From NCBI GenBank assembly GCA_021292165.1, contig CM037877.1, forward strand, positions 160,909,871-160,973,870: a stretch of 64,000 bases of DNA. The letters run 5' to 3'. Shown one piece after another: positions 53,832-64,000 of the stretch; positions within the stretch are counted from its first letter, which is position 1; each line of letters begins with the position of its first letter. A program made the translations under genes and the position numbers. This DNA is from Shinisaurus crocodilurus (Eukaryota; Chordata; Lepidosauria; Squamata; Shinisauridae). Under the pieces are notes generated by a model. It was given only the letters and a program-made list of their open reading frames with translations, was not told where the DNA came from and made no database searches.

Positions 53832-54317
53832 TATAGAAAGGCAGAGAAAGAAAAAAACATGTAAAGGGGCTGATCTTAATCCTGCAAAGAATCCAGAAGC
53901 AGAAGACTTGGTAAAGAGGAAAGTTAAAAGCCTCATGTAGAGAAGCCCAGAGTCACTTTTGTCCCTTCACCGTTGTGAGGTTCTCCCTCTCCCTCCTTCA
54001 AAATTGCCCTTTCATTTCTCTGAAAGTAGCTATACTGATTGTCAATATACTGTGACAAATTCCTGGGTCAAGCACATGCTCAGAGGCACTCTCATCCTTA
54101 ATTCTAGGCTTGGCTATGACAAGAAAAGTGTTGGGGGCTGTATGTGTGGATTGTGAAGAGATCTTCTGCAAGCTAGTGAGAGAGAAAAAAGGCTTGGATT
54201 TTTCTGAGGAGCAGAACAGAATATGTACTCTGGTTCTACATTACATTTTGTATGTTAAAATGTTTAGAAGATGCAAGGACAGTATTTACTTTCTAAAGTG
54301 ATGTCTTGAGACCTATC
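53832..54317. other. No recognisable feature
   Basis: AT-rich unique-looking sequence. Confidence 0.5.
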
Positions 54318-54342
54318 CAGTGGTATAGCTATGTAATATTAG

Positions 54343-55021
54343 CAGGGATATTGAAGAGTCCTTGGTCTCGAGTCAAGAGTCGAGTCACAAGTCTTTGGAC
54401 CCGAGTCTCGAGTCCGAGTCCGAGTCCTTGGTCCAAAATGGTGACTCATGAGTCCCGAGTCACAAGTCACTCCCAAAGCTGACTCCACGAGTCCCTATTA
54501 AAATCAATGGGTTTTTTCCCCAACAAAATAAGGCTATTTCAGATGTATGGCTTAAATAAATTCTAGGCACAAGTGTGCCTTTTTATTTCAAAACTCTGCA
54601 ACTGATTTTGGCAAGAACAGACCAGGCAGACAAACCCAAAATAACCAGGCAGGCAGAGGAGGCAGGGAACCCCAAAGCAGGCAGGCAGAGGCATTTGTCT
54701 TGGGCAATTCAAACTGTGGAACTGGTTAAGTAGAGACCAGGCAGGCAGAGGAGGCTGGGAACCCCAAACAGGCAGGCAGAGGCAGCCAAACCCAAAATGT
54801 CTGAAAGGTTGCATTTTAGGAAAATGATTTTAAAAAATAAACTTGCTGTACTTCCTAAAACCTATCCATGTTGCATTTGAGGAACACGAGTCCTTGATCT
54901 CGAGTCCCGAGTCGAGTCTCGAGTCCCATTAAAAATATTGGGACTCGAGTCTGACTCGAGTCAGAGGGGGGACTCAGTCCGACTCACGAGTCGAGTCCTC
55001 GAGTCCGAGTCCCAATCCCTG
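54343..55021 (-). mobile_element. GACTCG-rich hAT element, copy 3 (deleted form)
   Basis: Starts CAGGGATATTGAAGAGTCC and ends GTCCCAATCCCTG. It has a perfect 8-bp duplication AATATTAG (54335-54342 and 55022-55029). Compared with copy 1 it lacks the interval equivalent to about 7555-7818, which removes most of the transposase remnant. It inserted into copy B close to its left end. Confidence 0.95.
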
Positions 55022-55472
55022 AATATTAGACCCTGGAATTAATAGTCTTACAGGACCCCTGTTTAAATGGCCACAAACATGTCTGTGAAGGATGCAATTC
55101 ACATTTTTCTCCTCCACCTCCCTGCCATTCCATGCTTTAAAACTGCTTGTGCTTTCCTCCTACATTAGAGTCTAGACCAAAAAGCCAGTTTTGCCAGCTT
55201 AGATTTAAAAAAAAGAAAGAGGTACTTTGAGCATGTGCAGTTTTGCATTTTAAACTCCCTTAAATCATGGTGTCATCATGACTACAGAAATAAAATGAAG
55301 TTTGCTTTTGCTGCCCCAAAACTAGATTCTTAGTGTTGTTGTGTTTAGTACATGTAGTATTATTTTGGAATATGCACCATTTTGTTGTAGAAAGAGATAA
55401 TAGATTTTAAAAGTAAAAATAATAACATGAGCATCTCTCACCATGTACATACCCTGCCAGCTGCCCCCTGAC

Positions 55473-55672
55473 TAGAGATGTGAAGGCCTGGGAAAAAAAA
55501 TAACTGGGGGGAAGGTGGGAAACAAGAGGGGGGAAAGCACATTTCCCCCAAATTTTCCAAAGAAATCTCAGGAAAAAAAATGGGGGGAGGGGAAGAATGG
55601 GGGTCAATCTTTTCAGGGGGATGTCCTTTTTTTTCCCCCTGGTTCCCCCCCCCCACCAGGCCTTCACATCTC
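55473..55672. mobile_element. GATGTGAAGGCCTGG palindromic MITE
   Basis: TAGAGATGTGAAGGCCTGGG on the left faces CCAGGCCTTCACATCTCCA on the right. Inner arms are purine-rich and pyrimidine-rich respectively (GGGGAAAGCACATTTCCCCC region). It is missing from copy A of the host hAT. Confidence 0.85.
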
Positions 55673-55920
55673 CACCCTTGATTATTAAATGATGTTAAAA
55701 ATAAGAAGAAAAAAAGGATAACGTGGTAACCAGCATCAGCCCTGGCTGGCATACCCTTGCCCTGGCTGGCATACCCTTGCCAGCCCAGATGTGGACGCTG
55801 GACCTGCTTGCCATGGCCCCCATCTGCCACTGTCTGGGCAGTCATTGAGGGGGCCTCTGAACTGCAGGGCCTTGGACATCAGCCCCGTGATCTGGCCTTA
55901 GCTGCACCGCTGGGCTTATC

Positions 55921-57436
55921 CCATATATGAAGGTCATTGTCCTGTATGGCTAAGGGATTGCAGCAGGTAATTGGTGCTGCCCTTGGAGCCACCATTTTTG
56001 CATCTGGCTCTGGTTGGTGAGCCTTGGCTTTCTAGTACAAGCCAAGGATCTCACAAGCCTGAAGTCTGTCCACTCCTGGCAACGGGATCCAGGAAGACAG
56101 GGATTCCCCTCACCATTTTACCGCCTAGTTGTTCTGCCTGAGACTGCTGAAAAATGAGTTTAGAGGGCACCCCTACACTCATGTGGAGGAGACCAGTGGT
56201 TGAGGCCCTCCCTGACTGTAGAACAACACTTAGCCATTTTTGTCCTCTTGTGCTTTTCCTCCTCAAAAGTTTCACACGTTTATTTTGATAGAAATCCCAA
56301 AATAAGAAGGAAGCTTCCATCAAGCTGTAACCATGACTGCCCATTTTTAGGAATGTGCCATGCTTTAAAAATGATCTATTACACCCGTTCATTCTAGCCT
56401 CCCTTTCTGTCCTCCTTCTTCTCCCCTCATGTCATGTCGATATGTAGTTTTTAAGCCTTCAGGCAGGGACGTGCCCTTTTTCATTCTTGATGCAGCACTG
56501 AGTTTATTTTAAGCGCCATAGAAATAAATAATAACAGCAATCATCATAATCTCTAAGTTAAGAAATGGGTCAGGCCCCAAACAAAGATGATATTGTATTC
56601 TAGGGTGACCTCTCCCGTATTACCTCTGATTAGCCATTTGAATCCCAATATCTTCTGGGAGGCAGGGAGGAAGGAAATGGCATACAAATTCATTTTACTT
56701 TTAGCACTGGAAAGAAAGAAATGTTTGCTTTAAATAGCCTGGGCAGGCATCAGTAACGAAAGCAGGATTTGTAATGGCAACAAGGCATTCTAAGGCTGCA
56801 GAAGTTCACCCAAGGAGAGATTTGACAGCTCTAAAACTAGTTCCCCAAAGAGTCATGAATGATAGACTTATGTCTCTAGATCACTAGCTCACCATCTGTA
56901 CGATGCTTGTAGCATTTCATATGGGTGCTTGACATTTACCCTGCATGCAGCGTAGTGTGTGGGTGCCGCTACGGAAAGCTTCTTATGTTGCCAAAGCAAT
57001 GCCCGCCTGCCCAGGTTCTTCCAAGGTTTCCACAAAACAGAAGAAATGAATTAGAAAAACTCATAGGACCTACCAGATTCATTTTCATACCCTGCAACAT
57101 TTCACAGATGCAGATAGGGACCTGACTGTAATATTCCAATGTTCATATGCACCATCAATATATTGTTGTTGGGAAAGCTCATCTCCCCTCCCAACAGCTA
57201 CTGTGAGGATTGGAGCTAAGCTCAGAGGGTACAGGGAAAGGGAATTTTGAGGTTGGTGGCAGATGAAATCAGTGTCTCTGCTAATCAAAATATATCGGTG
57301 CTCTGTCCCTGCAGGACTTGGTTCCACTACACCATTGACGCACACACAGTATTTGCAGGCTCTACACCACTTTTGCAAGCATGTATCTATTTATGCTGCA
57401 ACCACCTGCTTTTCACTCGTGTGATCGTTTCATAGA
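55921..57436. other. No recognisable feature
   Basis: About 1.5 kb without recognisable repeat ends. Short frames show no domain. Confidence 0.45.
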
Positions 57437-57581
57437 AGTATTTCATAGATCATAGAGTTGGAAGGAGCCTGCAAGGCTATTGAGTCCAACCCCCTGCTCA
57501 ATGCAGGAAACTAGAGGAGGGGTCTCCCATCCAAGTAATAACCAGGCCTGACCCTGCTTAGCTTTCCACGCTCAGACAAGC
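57437..57581 (-). mobile_element. 5S-rRNA-derived SINE with CR1-like tail, copy 4 (5' truncated)
   Basis: TCATAGATCATAGAGTTGG, GAGTCCAACCCCCTGC, GGTCTCCCATCCAAGTA and CCTGACCCTGCTTAGCTT. It stops at GCTCAGACAAG, so about 30 bp of the 5S-like head are missing. Confidence 0.87.
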
Positions 57582-57700
57582 GTTCTTGCCATTAACGATA
57601 TTCTAGAAAGACGTAATTGCCTTACAATAGCCTAGCAACTGTTCAAAAGATGCCATCCTCAGTTGCTGCAGTGTGTGGAATGGAGGACTATACACTGCAT

Positions 57701-57903
57701 CAGGGGAGGGCTGTCTGTCAGTGGGGCTCCTTATCCATTGCAGCTTTTATTTGGAGCTTTATAGGAGCTATCCGTGGTGCTGAACCCCATCCGCAAAATA
57801 GGTTCAGCACTATGGAGCACCATGGATAGCTCCCATAAAGCTCAAAATAAAAGCTGCAATAGATAAGGAGCCCCATAGACATAGGAGTCACCAGTCTCCC
57901 CTG
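57701..57903. mobile_element. Palindromic CAGNGGAGGCTGG MITE, copy 3
   Basis: CAGGGGAGGGCTGTCTGTCA on the left, and, inverted, CAGGGGAGACTGGTGACTCC on the right. Inner arms are GGAGCTATCCGTGGTGCT and AGCACCATGGATAGCTCC. A duplication is not evident. Confidence 0.87.
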
Positions 57904-58870
57904 CCTTGGGTGGTGCCTTATTGTTTATGTGCAGGGCCTTGACATGAGAGATGATGCTTCTCTTCCTCATTCTGAGATGTAATTTCTGGAGACCTGCAGA
58001 GGGAGTTGAGCCTTGGCAAAATGGCAGCTGTAGCAATCCACACGAACAACTACCCGTGCCTAAAAGGTACAAATGAGGTACAGCAAGTGTCTTATAGGGC
58101 TGTACCGAATTGACAAGGACCATTTCTCATCTGTTTCAAACTTTCACCCACCTCAACATTGGCTGTTTATATCTTGGCTATAACTTGGAGGTGAGATAAA
58201 TTTGAATTGGAATGACTGACATTTTGTTTTTGTTTCTCCCCAGAAAGCCACTTTGAAGTGCTTTTTGAAATTCAAAATAGGAATTTGGGGAAATTCAAAT
58301 TTGGGTACATTCAAAATGGCTGCCACCATTTTAAAAAAATGGCTGCCTCCTTTGCTACTCTCTGGGAGCCACCCTTATAATGGGCAGCAGTTGAATATCT
58401 ATAGAAAAATACATATTTATCATATTTATGGAGTGAGCAGATCATTCCTCCAGCAGGTCAGTATTTGAGAGGTAAGGTGTTAAATACCCCTCGGAAAAAA
58501 GAGCAGTGATTGAAGCAGTGTTGTCAAAAACATAAAGTCAGAGTGCCATTCCACACAATCTTACTTTTAAACGTGAACTACTAGGGGAAACATTTTTATG
58601 TCTGGATTTTGTAATGTTTTTTGCTTATGTATGGATTTAGGCAAATCTCAGGGCACCCAAATCTTCTGTAAGCTACAGTATTTATTAGAATGGCCAAATA
58701 CATAGAAAGTCCCAAACTAACACTTCCAGGCCTGGACTGCTAAGCATTGAACTAACCTTCTTGTTTTACTTTCACATTTGCTACAGTTCCCTTAAGAACA
58801 GTACAGTACAGATTTCTTTTTTAAAAATCATGTCTTGCAAACAACAACAAAAACTACTTTATTCAAAAGC
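57904..58870. other. No recognisable feature
   Basis: Includes small direct words CAAAATGGCTGCC / AAAAATGGCTGCCTCC near 58312-58350, but no assigned repeat. Confidence 0.45.
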
Positions 58871-59010
58871 AGACCCAAAGGCATCATATGAGTTCAATGG
58901 GGCTTACTCCCAAGTAAAAGTTTATTATTTCTTTATTTAAAATCTTTCTAGGCTGTCTTTAAGGGCAAAAGCACTCCCAAAGTGGCTTATATTATTTAAA
59001 AATGTGCTGA
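58871..59010 (-). mobile_element. MITE fragment plus L2-type 3' end, minus
   Basis: TGAGTTCAATGGGGCTTACT (58889 on) is half of the TGCAATCCTAT family. Next, TTATTTCTTTATTTAAAATC and AAAGTGGCTTATATTATTTA is an L2-like terminus in inverse orientation. Confidence 0.6.
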
Positions 59011-59096
59011 GGAATTAGCAAAATTATTTGGAAAAACAAAGTTTGGAGAGGGCCCATTTCATCAAGCTGTTTCACCTCAAATTACTGAGCCAATCA

Positions 59097-59490
59097 CTTG
59101 GCTGAATTACGCCCTTGTGGGTGGCTATGCATGAAAGGGCCTTTTCAGCTGTGGCCACTGGGGCTGTGCCTGTACCTGGGCCTTCCCTACCCAGAGAGGT
59201 CTGCTTGGTTACATTTTTCTGGCACCAGGCAGTCGAGACTGTTTGATTTTCACAAGCCTTTTCATTTATCTTTTGGTTCAGTACTTCATTGGCTCTGTAG
59301 ATTTCCTTCTGCTTTGTGTTTTACATTGATTTAGCGCTGTGGAGTTGTATTCCACTGCTGCCTTTTCAGAGTGGTCCTTTAGTGTTTTATTTGTTGCATT
59401 TTATTGTAGTTGCGATTATTATAACTTGTTGGGGGGTTTTATCTTGTAAGCCGCCCAGAGAACTTTTGTTAAAGGGCAGCTTATAAATAG
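59097..59490 (+). mobile_element. L2-type LINE 3' end
   Basis: AGGGCCTTTTCAGCTGTGGC corresponds to the L2 ORF2 word RAFSAVA. The terminus is TAAGCCGCCCAGAGAACTTT and GGGCAGCTTATAAATAGTAC. It is decayed. Confidence 0.75.
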
Positions 59491-59496
59491 TACTAA

Positions 59497-59590
59497 TTTA
59501 TTTATTTATTATATTTATACCCCGCCTTTTTTCCTTCAAGGAACCCAAGGCGGCTTACATAATCCTCCTCCTCTAATAAAAAGCATAATA
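59497..59590 (-). mobile_element. L2/SINE tail, minus strand
   Basis: TTTATTTATTATATTTATAC, CCCGCCTTTTTTCCTTCAAG and GAACCCAAGGCGGCTTACAT are the inverse of the tail shared by L2-type LINEs and the CORE-like SINE at 51128. Confidence 0.7.
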
Positions 59591-59789
59591 GAATAAAAAT
59601 ATTAACAAAGCAATCCCAAAAGGAAAAACAAAAACATAATAGGGACAAAATGGGAACAATGATTTATTAGCAAAATGTACCAGAAAATAGGGGTTGTCCA
59701 CAATAAACAGGAACAGTTGGAGTATATGTGTTTATTTGCTTGCTTGTTTTCTTTGTTCTTTTTAAAATGCAGGTGTAAAATGTGATGGC

Positions 59790-60410
59790 AGGGCACAATA
59801 GCGGCAGCAGACTTTACTCACAAACACATGCAGACACAGGGCTTGTTTCTAAGTAGATGCTTTTAAAGTAAGTAACAATAACATACAATTGCTTAGGTAC
59901 TATAAGCTAGATGGTTACAGACTTTGTAAGTTCAGTTTCTTAAACGTTACTGATCTGTAAGGAAAGGAAAGTCACAGGACACGTCTCTTTTGCTAAACCC
60001 TAGCAAGTGTCAGTTAAGACAGTTAACTGTAGGAACAGTCTAACTCTCAGAGTGAGAGAGAATGGAATTTTTAACCTGTTGCTAGGCAATGCCCAGCATT
60101 CCTTCCCCTGATACCATACCACTAAGTGGTTTGCTCCACTGAACCCTGCCCACTGACTTCTCAGAGAAGCTTGGTTTCTGCATTTGGTCCTTTAACTAGA
60201 CCAGGGATCTCCAACCTTGGGTCCCAAGATGTTGCTGGCCTATAGCTCCCAGCATACCCAGCCAGCATGGCTAATGGCAAGGGATTCTGGGAGCTGTAGT
60301 CCAGCAACATCTGGGGACCCAAGGTTGGAGAGCCCTGAACTAGACTATAACAGTCTATCTTAACCCTTTACTGGGCAGTCAACTTAAAAACCCTCCCTGC
60401 AGAGTTGACA
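59790..60410 (-). mobile_element. Possible LTR, minus strand
   Basis: On the minus strand it starts TGTCAACTCTGCAGGGAGG at 60410 and has GTGAGTAAAGTCTGC, a weak polyadenylation-like word, near its end. A hAT MITE (60202-60337) is nested. No duplication is resolved. Confidence 0.35.
60202..60337. mobile_element. Palindromic hAT MITE, 136 bp, perfect TSD
   Basis: CAGGGATCTCCAACCTTGGG and CCCAAGGTTGGAGAGCCCTG are the ends. The flanks are a perfect 8-bp AACTAGAC (60194-60201 and 60338-60345). The length equals that of 31434-31569. Confidence 0.96.
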
Positions 60411-60647
60411 TCTTTTCGGGGCTATCCATGATAAACAGGAACAGTTGGAGTATATGTGTTTATTTGCTTGCTTATTCATTTTCTTAGCTTTTTTAAAAAC
60501 AACAACAACACAGGTGTAAAATACAGGTTCTATAGCATTGGCACTTTGGGCCTCTAAGCTTCCCACTTTAGCTTGGGAGCATGTGTCTGATTCTCAGTAT
60601 ACAAGTTCTTTCAATGCACTTCCAGTCATAAGTCATACCAGTTCAGA

Positions 60648-61128
60648 GCACAATCCTAAGTGGGTGCCACTCGATAGACAGAGGGCTCCAAGTTCAGGGC
60701 CCTCTATCCTGGCTAGCCAGGCAGGGTGGGAAGAGGCTGGAGGCAAAAAAAAATGCCTCCTTTTCATTATGGTTTTCAGCTAGACAAGCCTCTTGGCTCA
60801 TCTAGCTGACCAGCTTGTTGTGGGAGGGGCGGGTGCTGGAGGAGAGGCTTTAGGATCCTGCGGCTTCTGGCCTTTCTTCCTCCCTTCCCCACCCACCACG
60901 CCACCTCCTTTTCCTTCTCCCTGAGCTCTTCTGGAGTCATTCTTGCGACCTCAGAAGTGCAGTCACCACACTGCTTTCCATGGTGGCTGCGAGGGGGATG
61001 GGGGAACATTCCAGTAGTCTCGGATTCCCCCACCCAAGGTTGTAGCAGCGCCTAAAGCTTCAGGAGTGGTGGGATCCGTCATATCCTATATCCCTGGATG
61101 CTCTCCCAGGAACCATAGGATTGCCCTG
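60648..61128. mobile_element. Possible CAATCCTA-ended DNA element
   Basis: GAGCACAATCCTAAGTGGG on the left and, inverted, CAGGGCAATCCTATGGTTCC on the right. The interior is non-coding and pyrimidine-rich. The ends resemble the TGCAATCCTAT family, but the length is greater. Confidence 0.45.
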
Positions 61129-61489
61129 CCTGTCACTTAACCATTTTGCTTAGGTTTCAAAGCGTGCAAGTTACAAATCAAAGGGAAATGGAAACATAGT
61201 TCATTACAGTCAGAAGCAATAGTTACAGACTTAAGAATATTGCCGGTTAAGACAAATTAAAATCCTTGAAAGTCACTGTTACTTTAACGTTTAATCAGGA
61301 ATAAAGAGAAAATAATGAAATTAAATGAGAAGATGAATTTAACTCTTTAAAGGGTTTTTAAGGGCCTAAGCCTAAATTAACGATTCTACAAAGACTCACT
61401 AGCGGTGTTATACTAGCAATTAGCAAATAGCAATTAAAATAAAGAGGTTGCATCTAAAGAGATTTCCATCTGAATTAAATGATTCATAT

Positions 61490-62062
61490 AGATTAAACTG
61501 GCCAAAGTTTAATCTGCTGGTACAGAATGCGGTGGTTCGCCTGATTAAGGGCAGCCGCCGGCGTGATCACATCACGCCAGTGCTTAAGGAGTTGCACTGG
61601 CTACCAGTTGCTTGCCGAGCCGAATTCAAGGTGTTGGTTTTGACCTTTAAAACCCTATATGGCTCCGGCCCAGTTTATCTCAAGGAGCGCCTCCAGCAAC
61701 ATCAAGTAGGCCGCTCAACAAGATCTGCCACAGACGGCCTTCTCCTTATCCCATCAGCCAGAGCAGCCAGGCTGGTGGAGATGAGGAAGAGGGCCTTCTC
61801 TGTGGCGGCCCCCAATTTATGGAACTCCCTCCCTAGTGACCTTCACCATGCCCCCTCCACGATGAGCTTCTGCTGCGCATTAAAAACATGGTATTTCAGG
61901 CGGGAATATGGGGTGGGTTAGGATTTTAAAATAATTTTTTATACTGTTTTAATGATCATGTTTTATTGTATTGTTTTAATTGTACATCGCCCAGGGTGGC
62001 CGAGTGACTGGCCAGATGGGCGATTCACAAATATAATAAAATAAATACATAAATAAATAAAT
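61490..62062 (+). mobile_element. L2-type LINE, 5' truncated, good 3' end
   Basis: Contains the ORF2 3' end (61508-61921) and a 3' terminus TGTACATCGCCCAGGGTGG, then CCAGATGGGCGATTCACAAA and an AATAAATA tail. This is the least decayed LINE in the window. Confidence 0.9.
61508..61921 (+). pseudogene. L2 ORF2 C-terminal remnant, uninterrupted
   Basis: The frame reads LVQNAVVRLIKGSRRRDHIT, then LKELHWLPV, FKVLVLTFKTLYG, KRAFSVAAPNLWNSLPSDL and ends at TAG. This is the well-known C-terminal region downstream of the reverse transcriptase in L2-clade LINEs. About 138 codons are open without a stop. The upstream endonuclease and reverse transcriptase are absent, so it is not functional. Confidence 0.92.
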
Positions 62063-62629
62063 AAAGTTATTCATAGTTGCCAGATTACAGATGTTTGGTC
62101 CTATACCAGAGTCATCATGCGTGTCCAGATTCAAGCGACTGTTTGACTATTGCCCCAACCAGTACTTATAAACTAAAGCCACGAAATGAGGGCCAAGCAA
62201 GCAACACAAGTGCATCATCACTTCAAATTCTATATCTAATTTTAAAACTAAATAGCAAGCATGCATGGCAGGGCCTGATCAGGCTCAGGACCATGGCAAG
62301 CATTTTTTAAAAAAAAAACAATTTTCTCCCCACCGGGCCCACCATGGTCCCAACAACATTCTCCCCTGAACTTCATCAGGAGTGTTGTGGAGAGGAGAAG
62401 AACAGCAACCTGCACATACTGTGTGGGCAGAGTTTTAGCACTCTCATTAGACATATTTAGAAATATATACAAAACATGAAGTGACACATGTAACGTATGT
62501 CGTTTGTCCCTAAGCGCTTAGAATTTCAGATGTGAAACTAATCCAGTGACTCCAAAATAAGCCCATTTTGTTTAGAATTTTGGGACCACCTTACAGCATT
62601 ATCAATTGTGAGGTGAGCTTCATGGTACA
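62063..62629. other. No recognisable feature
   Basis: AT-rich unique-looking sequence. Confidence 0.5.
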
Positions 62630-62906
62630 CAGGGCCGGCCCAAGACATTTTGCTACCTCAGGCAGAGGACGAGTTGACACCTCGTCGCAGTGCCCCTCCC
62701 CACACACATTCCATGTAGAGACCGGACGTTGAATCTTATTTTAACACTTGTGATGGGGCAGCATCCCCCACTGCCCCTGGGGGCAGCAGACTAGCTTAAA
62801 GGGCACAGGGCAGGCTCTGCAGCACACACAGCTGTGTTGCCCTCCAACCCCACAGCCCCCCACAACTGCTGCCCGAGGCAGCTGCATCACTCTAGGGCCA
62901 GCCCTG
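62630..62906. mobile_element. CAGGGCCGGCC-type hAT MITE
   Basis: CAGGGCCGGCCCAAGACATT and TCTAGGGCCAGCCCTG are the ends. Length and ends match 43788-44071, although the middle differs. Flanking duplication is not convincing. Confidence 0.87.
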
Positions 62907-62910
62907 GTGA

Positions 62911-63285
62911 TAGGGTGGCAGGTGTCCTCCTTTTCAGCGGACAGTCGTCTATTTACAGGGCTGACAGACGGCCGCCCTTTGTTTGAAGGTGTCCTCTATT
63001 CAAAGGGCTGTCCAGTCCAATTCCACTTTAAAGATAATGAACCATAAGAACTGTGGCCCATCCACAATTACCAGTTGGACAGCAGGCTGGAGGCAGGCAT
63101 GCAGGTCACCTGGTGACAGCCTTCTCCACTATGGCGAGATGTACTGTATCTCTTTTTAAATTATAATACAATTTCCAAATTTGCATCAATACATATAAAT
63201 TAGCATATGCAAATCCCTGTCCTCTTTTGTCGCCTTTGTAGTGATGCATTTCCTCTTTTTTGGCAATTTATAAGTGGCCACCCTA
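62911..63285 (+). mobile_element. TA-flanked GGGTGGCCAC MITE, copy 2
   Basis: TAGGGTGGCAGGTGTCC and AAGTGGCCACCCTA are the ends. The interior ACAGTCGTCTATTTACAGGG and ATACATATAAATTAGCATATG matches 41372-41743 read in reverse. Length is 375 against 372 bp. Confidence 0.85.
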
Positions 63286-64000
63286 TCTGGCAATATAAAT
63301 TATCTGTTTTGTATCCTGGTCTGGACATGATACGCATATCTTGGGTTTAATTCCCCATTGTACGTGGAGTACCAGTTCACAACCATATTCCAAGGCATTT
63401 TTGAAGCAGCTGTGCAAGCTTAGATAGGGGGACACTGAAAGCCACATCTTCTTTCAGATGGGAGTCATTCTACCAGCTACGGCAACTTAAAGTTCATTAC
63501 GCATGAATAATCTCATCTATGAATGACCTCCATTTTACAACAACCCCATTCCTCCATTTTGCACAAAGCCACAACTGTGAAGCATTGCTCATTATCAAGG
63601 AATACATGAGCTGAAATTTCTGGCCGAAGCAATATAGCTCCAATGGTCGTATTGTTGTTCTCGATGGCACCAGTGTTTACATTGGTTTGCACTTGGAATG
63701 CTAAAAAGTAGATCTAGCCAAACGCAAGCACAGTTGAACTCCATTAATAACGTGAAATAGAGAAAAGTTTAATTAATGGCATATTTTGCAAAAGCAACGT
63801 TTCATTACTGTTTGTTGGGAAGATGGAGGCATGCACTGGAAACACTCATTCTAATTAATCCTGCAAGTGGGAGCGTTTGGTGCAAGGTCAGAGAATAATA
63901 GGCAAATGTGTGAATCAGCAGGATACAGCAGCAGTGAGAATGATCATTTGAATAAAAGCAGTTGTGTTATTTTTTTTCCCCTTCCCTTGGACTGTGGGCT
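63286..64000. promoter_or_regulatory. Unique tail; candidate conserved non-coding element
   Basis: No repeat is recognised. From about 63480 to 63960 there are many homeodomain/POU-like words: TTCATTACGCATGAATAATC, TTAATTAATGGCATATTTTG, TCTAATTAATCC and ATGATCATTTGAATAAAAG. Such density without tandem structure resembles developmental enhancers, but this is inference from motifs only. Confidence 0.3.

Larger units (their letters stand above)
54318..55912. mobile_element. CAGTGGTGCAGCTA hAT element, copy B
   Basis: CAGTGGTATAGCTATG on the left, and, inverted, CAGCGGTGCAGCTAAGGC on the right. The flanks GACCTATC (54310-54317) and GGCTTATC (55913-55920) match 6/8. It is collinear with copy A at 50336 once two insertions are removed (54343-55021 and 55473-55672). 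No transposase frame is seen. Confidence 0.85.
59690..60524 (+). repeat. Direct repeat pair flanking an LTR-like block
   Basis: AATAAACAGGAACAGTTGGA and GTATATGTGTTTATTTGCTT occur at 59703-59745 and again at 60431-60473, with further similarity (CAGGTGTAAAAT) downstream. The spacing is 728 bp. Confidence 0.9.

Noticed and set aside
61448..61921. 157-codon frame as a host gene
   Set aside because: It matches the C-terminal region of L2 LINE ORF2 and is followed by an L2 3' terminus.

Overview
The window reads as non-coding DNA from a reptile, most probably a squamate (lizard or snake). This rests on its repeats. There is a CR1 LINE with reverse-transcriptase remnants, and several L2-type LINE 3' ends. 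There are many short palindromic hAT elements carrying the 'ACAACTCCCAGCATGCC' / 'CCAACCTTGGG' type termini. There is a tRNA-Ala-like SINE whose tail matches the CR1 in this window, a MIR/CORE-like tRNA SINE, and abundant microsatellites. The assignment comes from remembered repeat families, not a database search, and no species is claimed.

I found no convincing host protein-coding gene, rRNA gene, functional tRNA gene or CRISPR array. The open reading frames are short, overlap on both strands, and are mostly explained by microsatellites, palindromes or CpG-rich transposon interiors. Coding signal comes only from decayed transposons: the C-terminal dimerisation part of a hAT transposase (7690-7851 and 48790-48942), a CR1 reverse-transcriptase piece (27098-27283, minus), L2 ORF2 pieces (50025-50276 and 61508-61921 plus, 19400-19960 minus). 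The region is best described as an intergenic desert or part of a very long intron.

Layout. 0-10 kb: a 5S-rRNA-headed SINE, an LTR-like block with a TATA box on the minus strand, an AT-rich TAGGGATG-type element, and the first GACTCG-rich hAT copy. 10-20 kb: a 2,064-bp hAT-type insertion with perfect 8-bp duplications that holds LTR-like sequence and a further MITE, then an L2 fragment. 20-30 kb: a TA-flanked DNA element with CpG-rich cargo, and a CR1 split by a ~780-bp insertion. 30-40 kb: hAT palindromes, a second CpG-cargo hAT element, an inverted pair of 5S SINEs, and a 235-bp near-perfect palindrome. 40-50 kb: a SINE hit by two insertions, compound microsatellites, and the second GACTCG hAT copy. 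50-64 kb: two copies of a CAGTGGTGCAGCTA-type hAT (one containing the third GACTCG hAT copy), a TTAA-flanked palindrome, a pogo-like element, L2 3' ends, and a homeodomain-motif-rich unique tail that may be a conserved enhancer.

Many insertions have visible target-site duplications, so a partial order of events can be read directly. The most interesting observations are the 5S-headed SINE with a CR1-like 3' tail (four copies), the GACTCG hAT family with an extra internal terminus, two DNA elements with CpG-island-like interiors, and the 235-bp hairpin. One hAT copy also carries a cluster of one-base deletions that looks like an assembly error.
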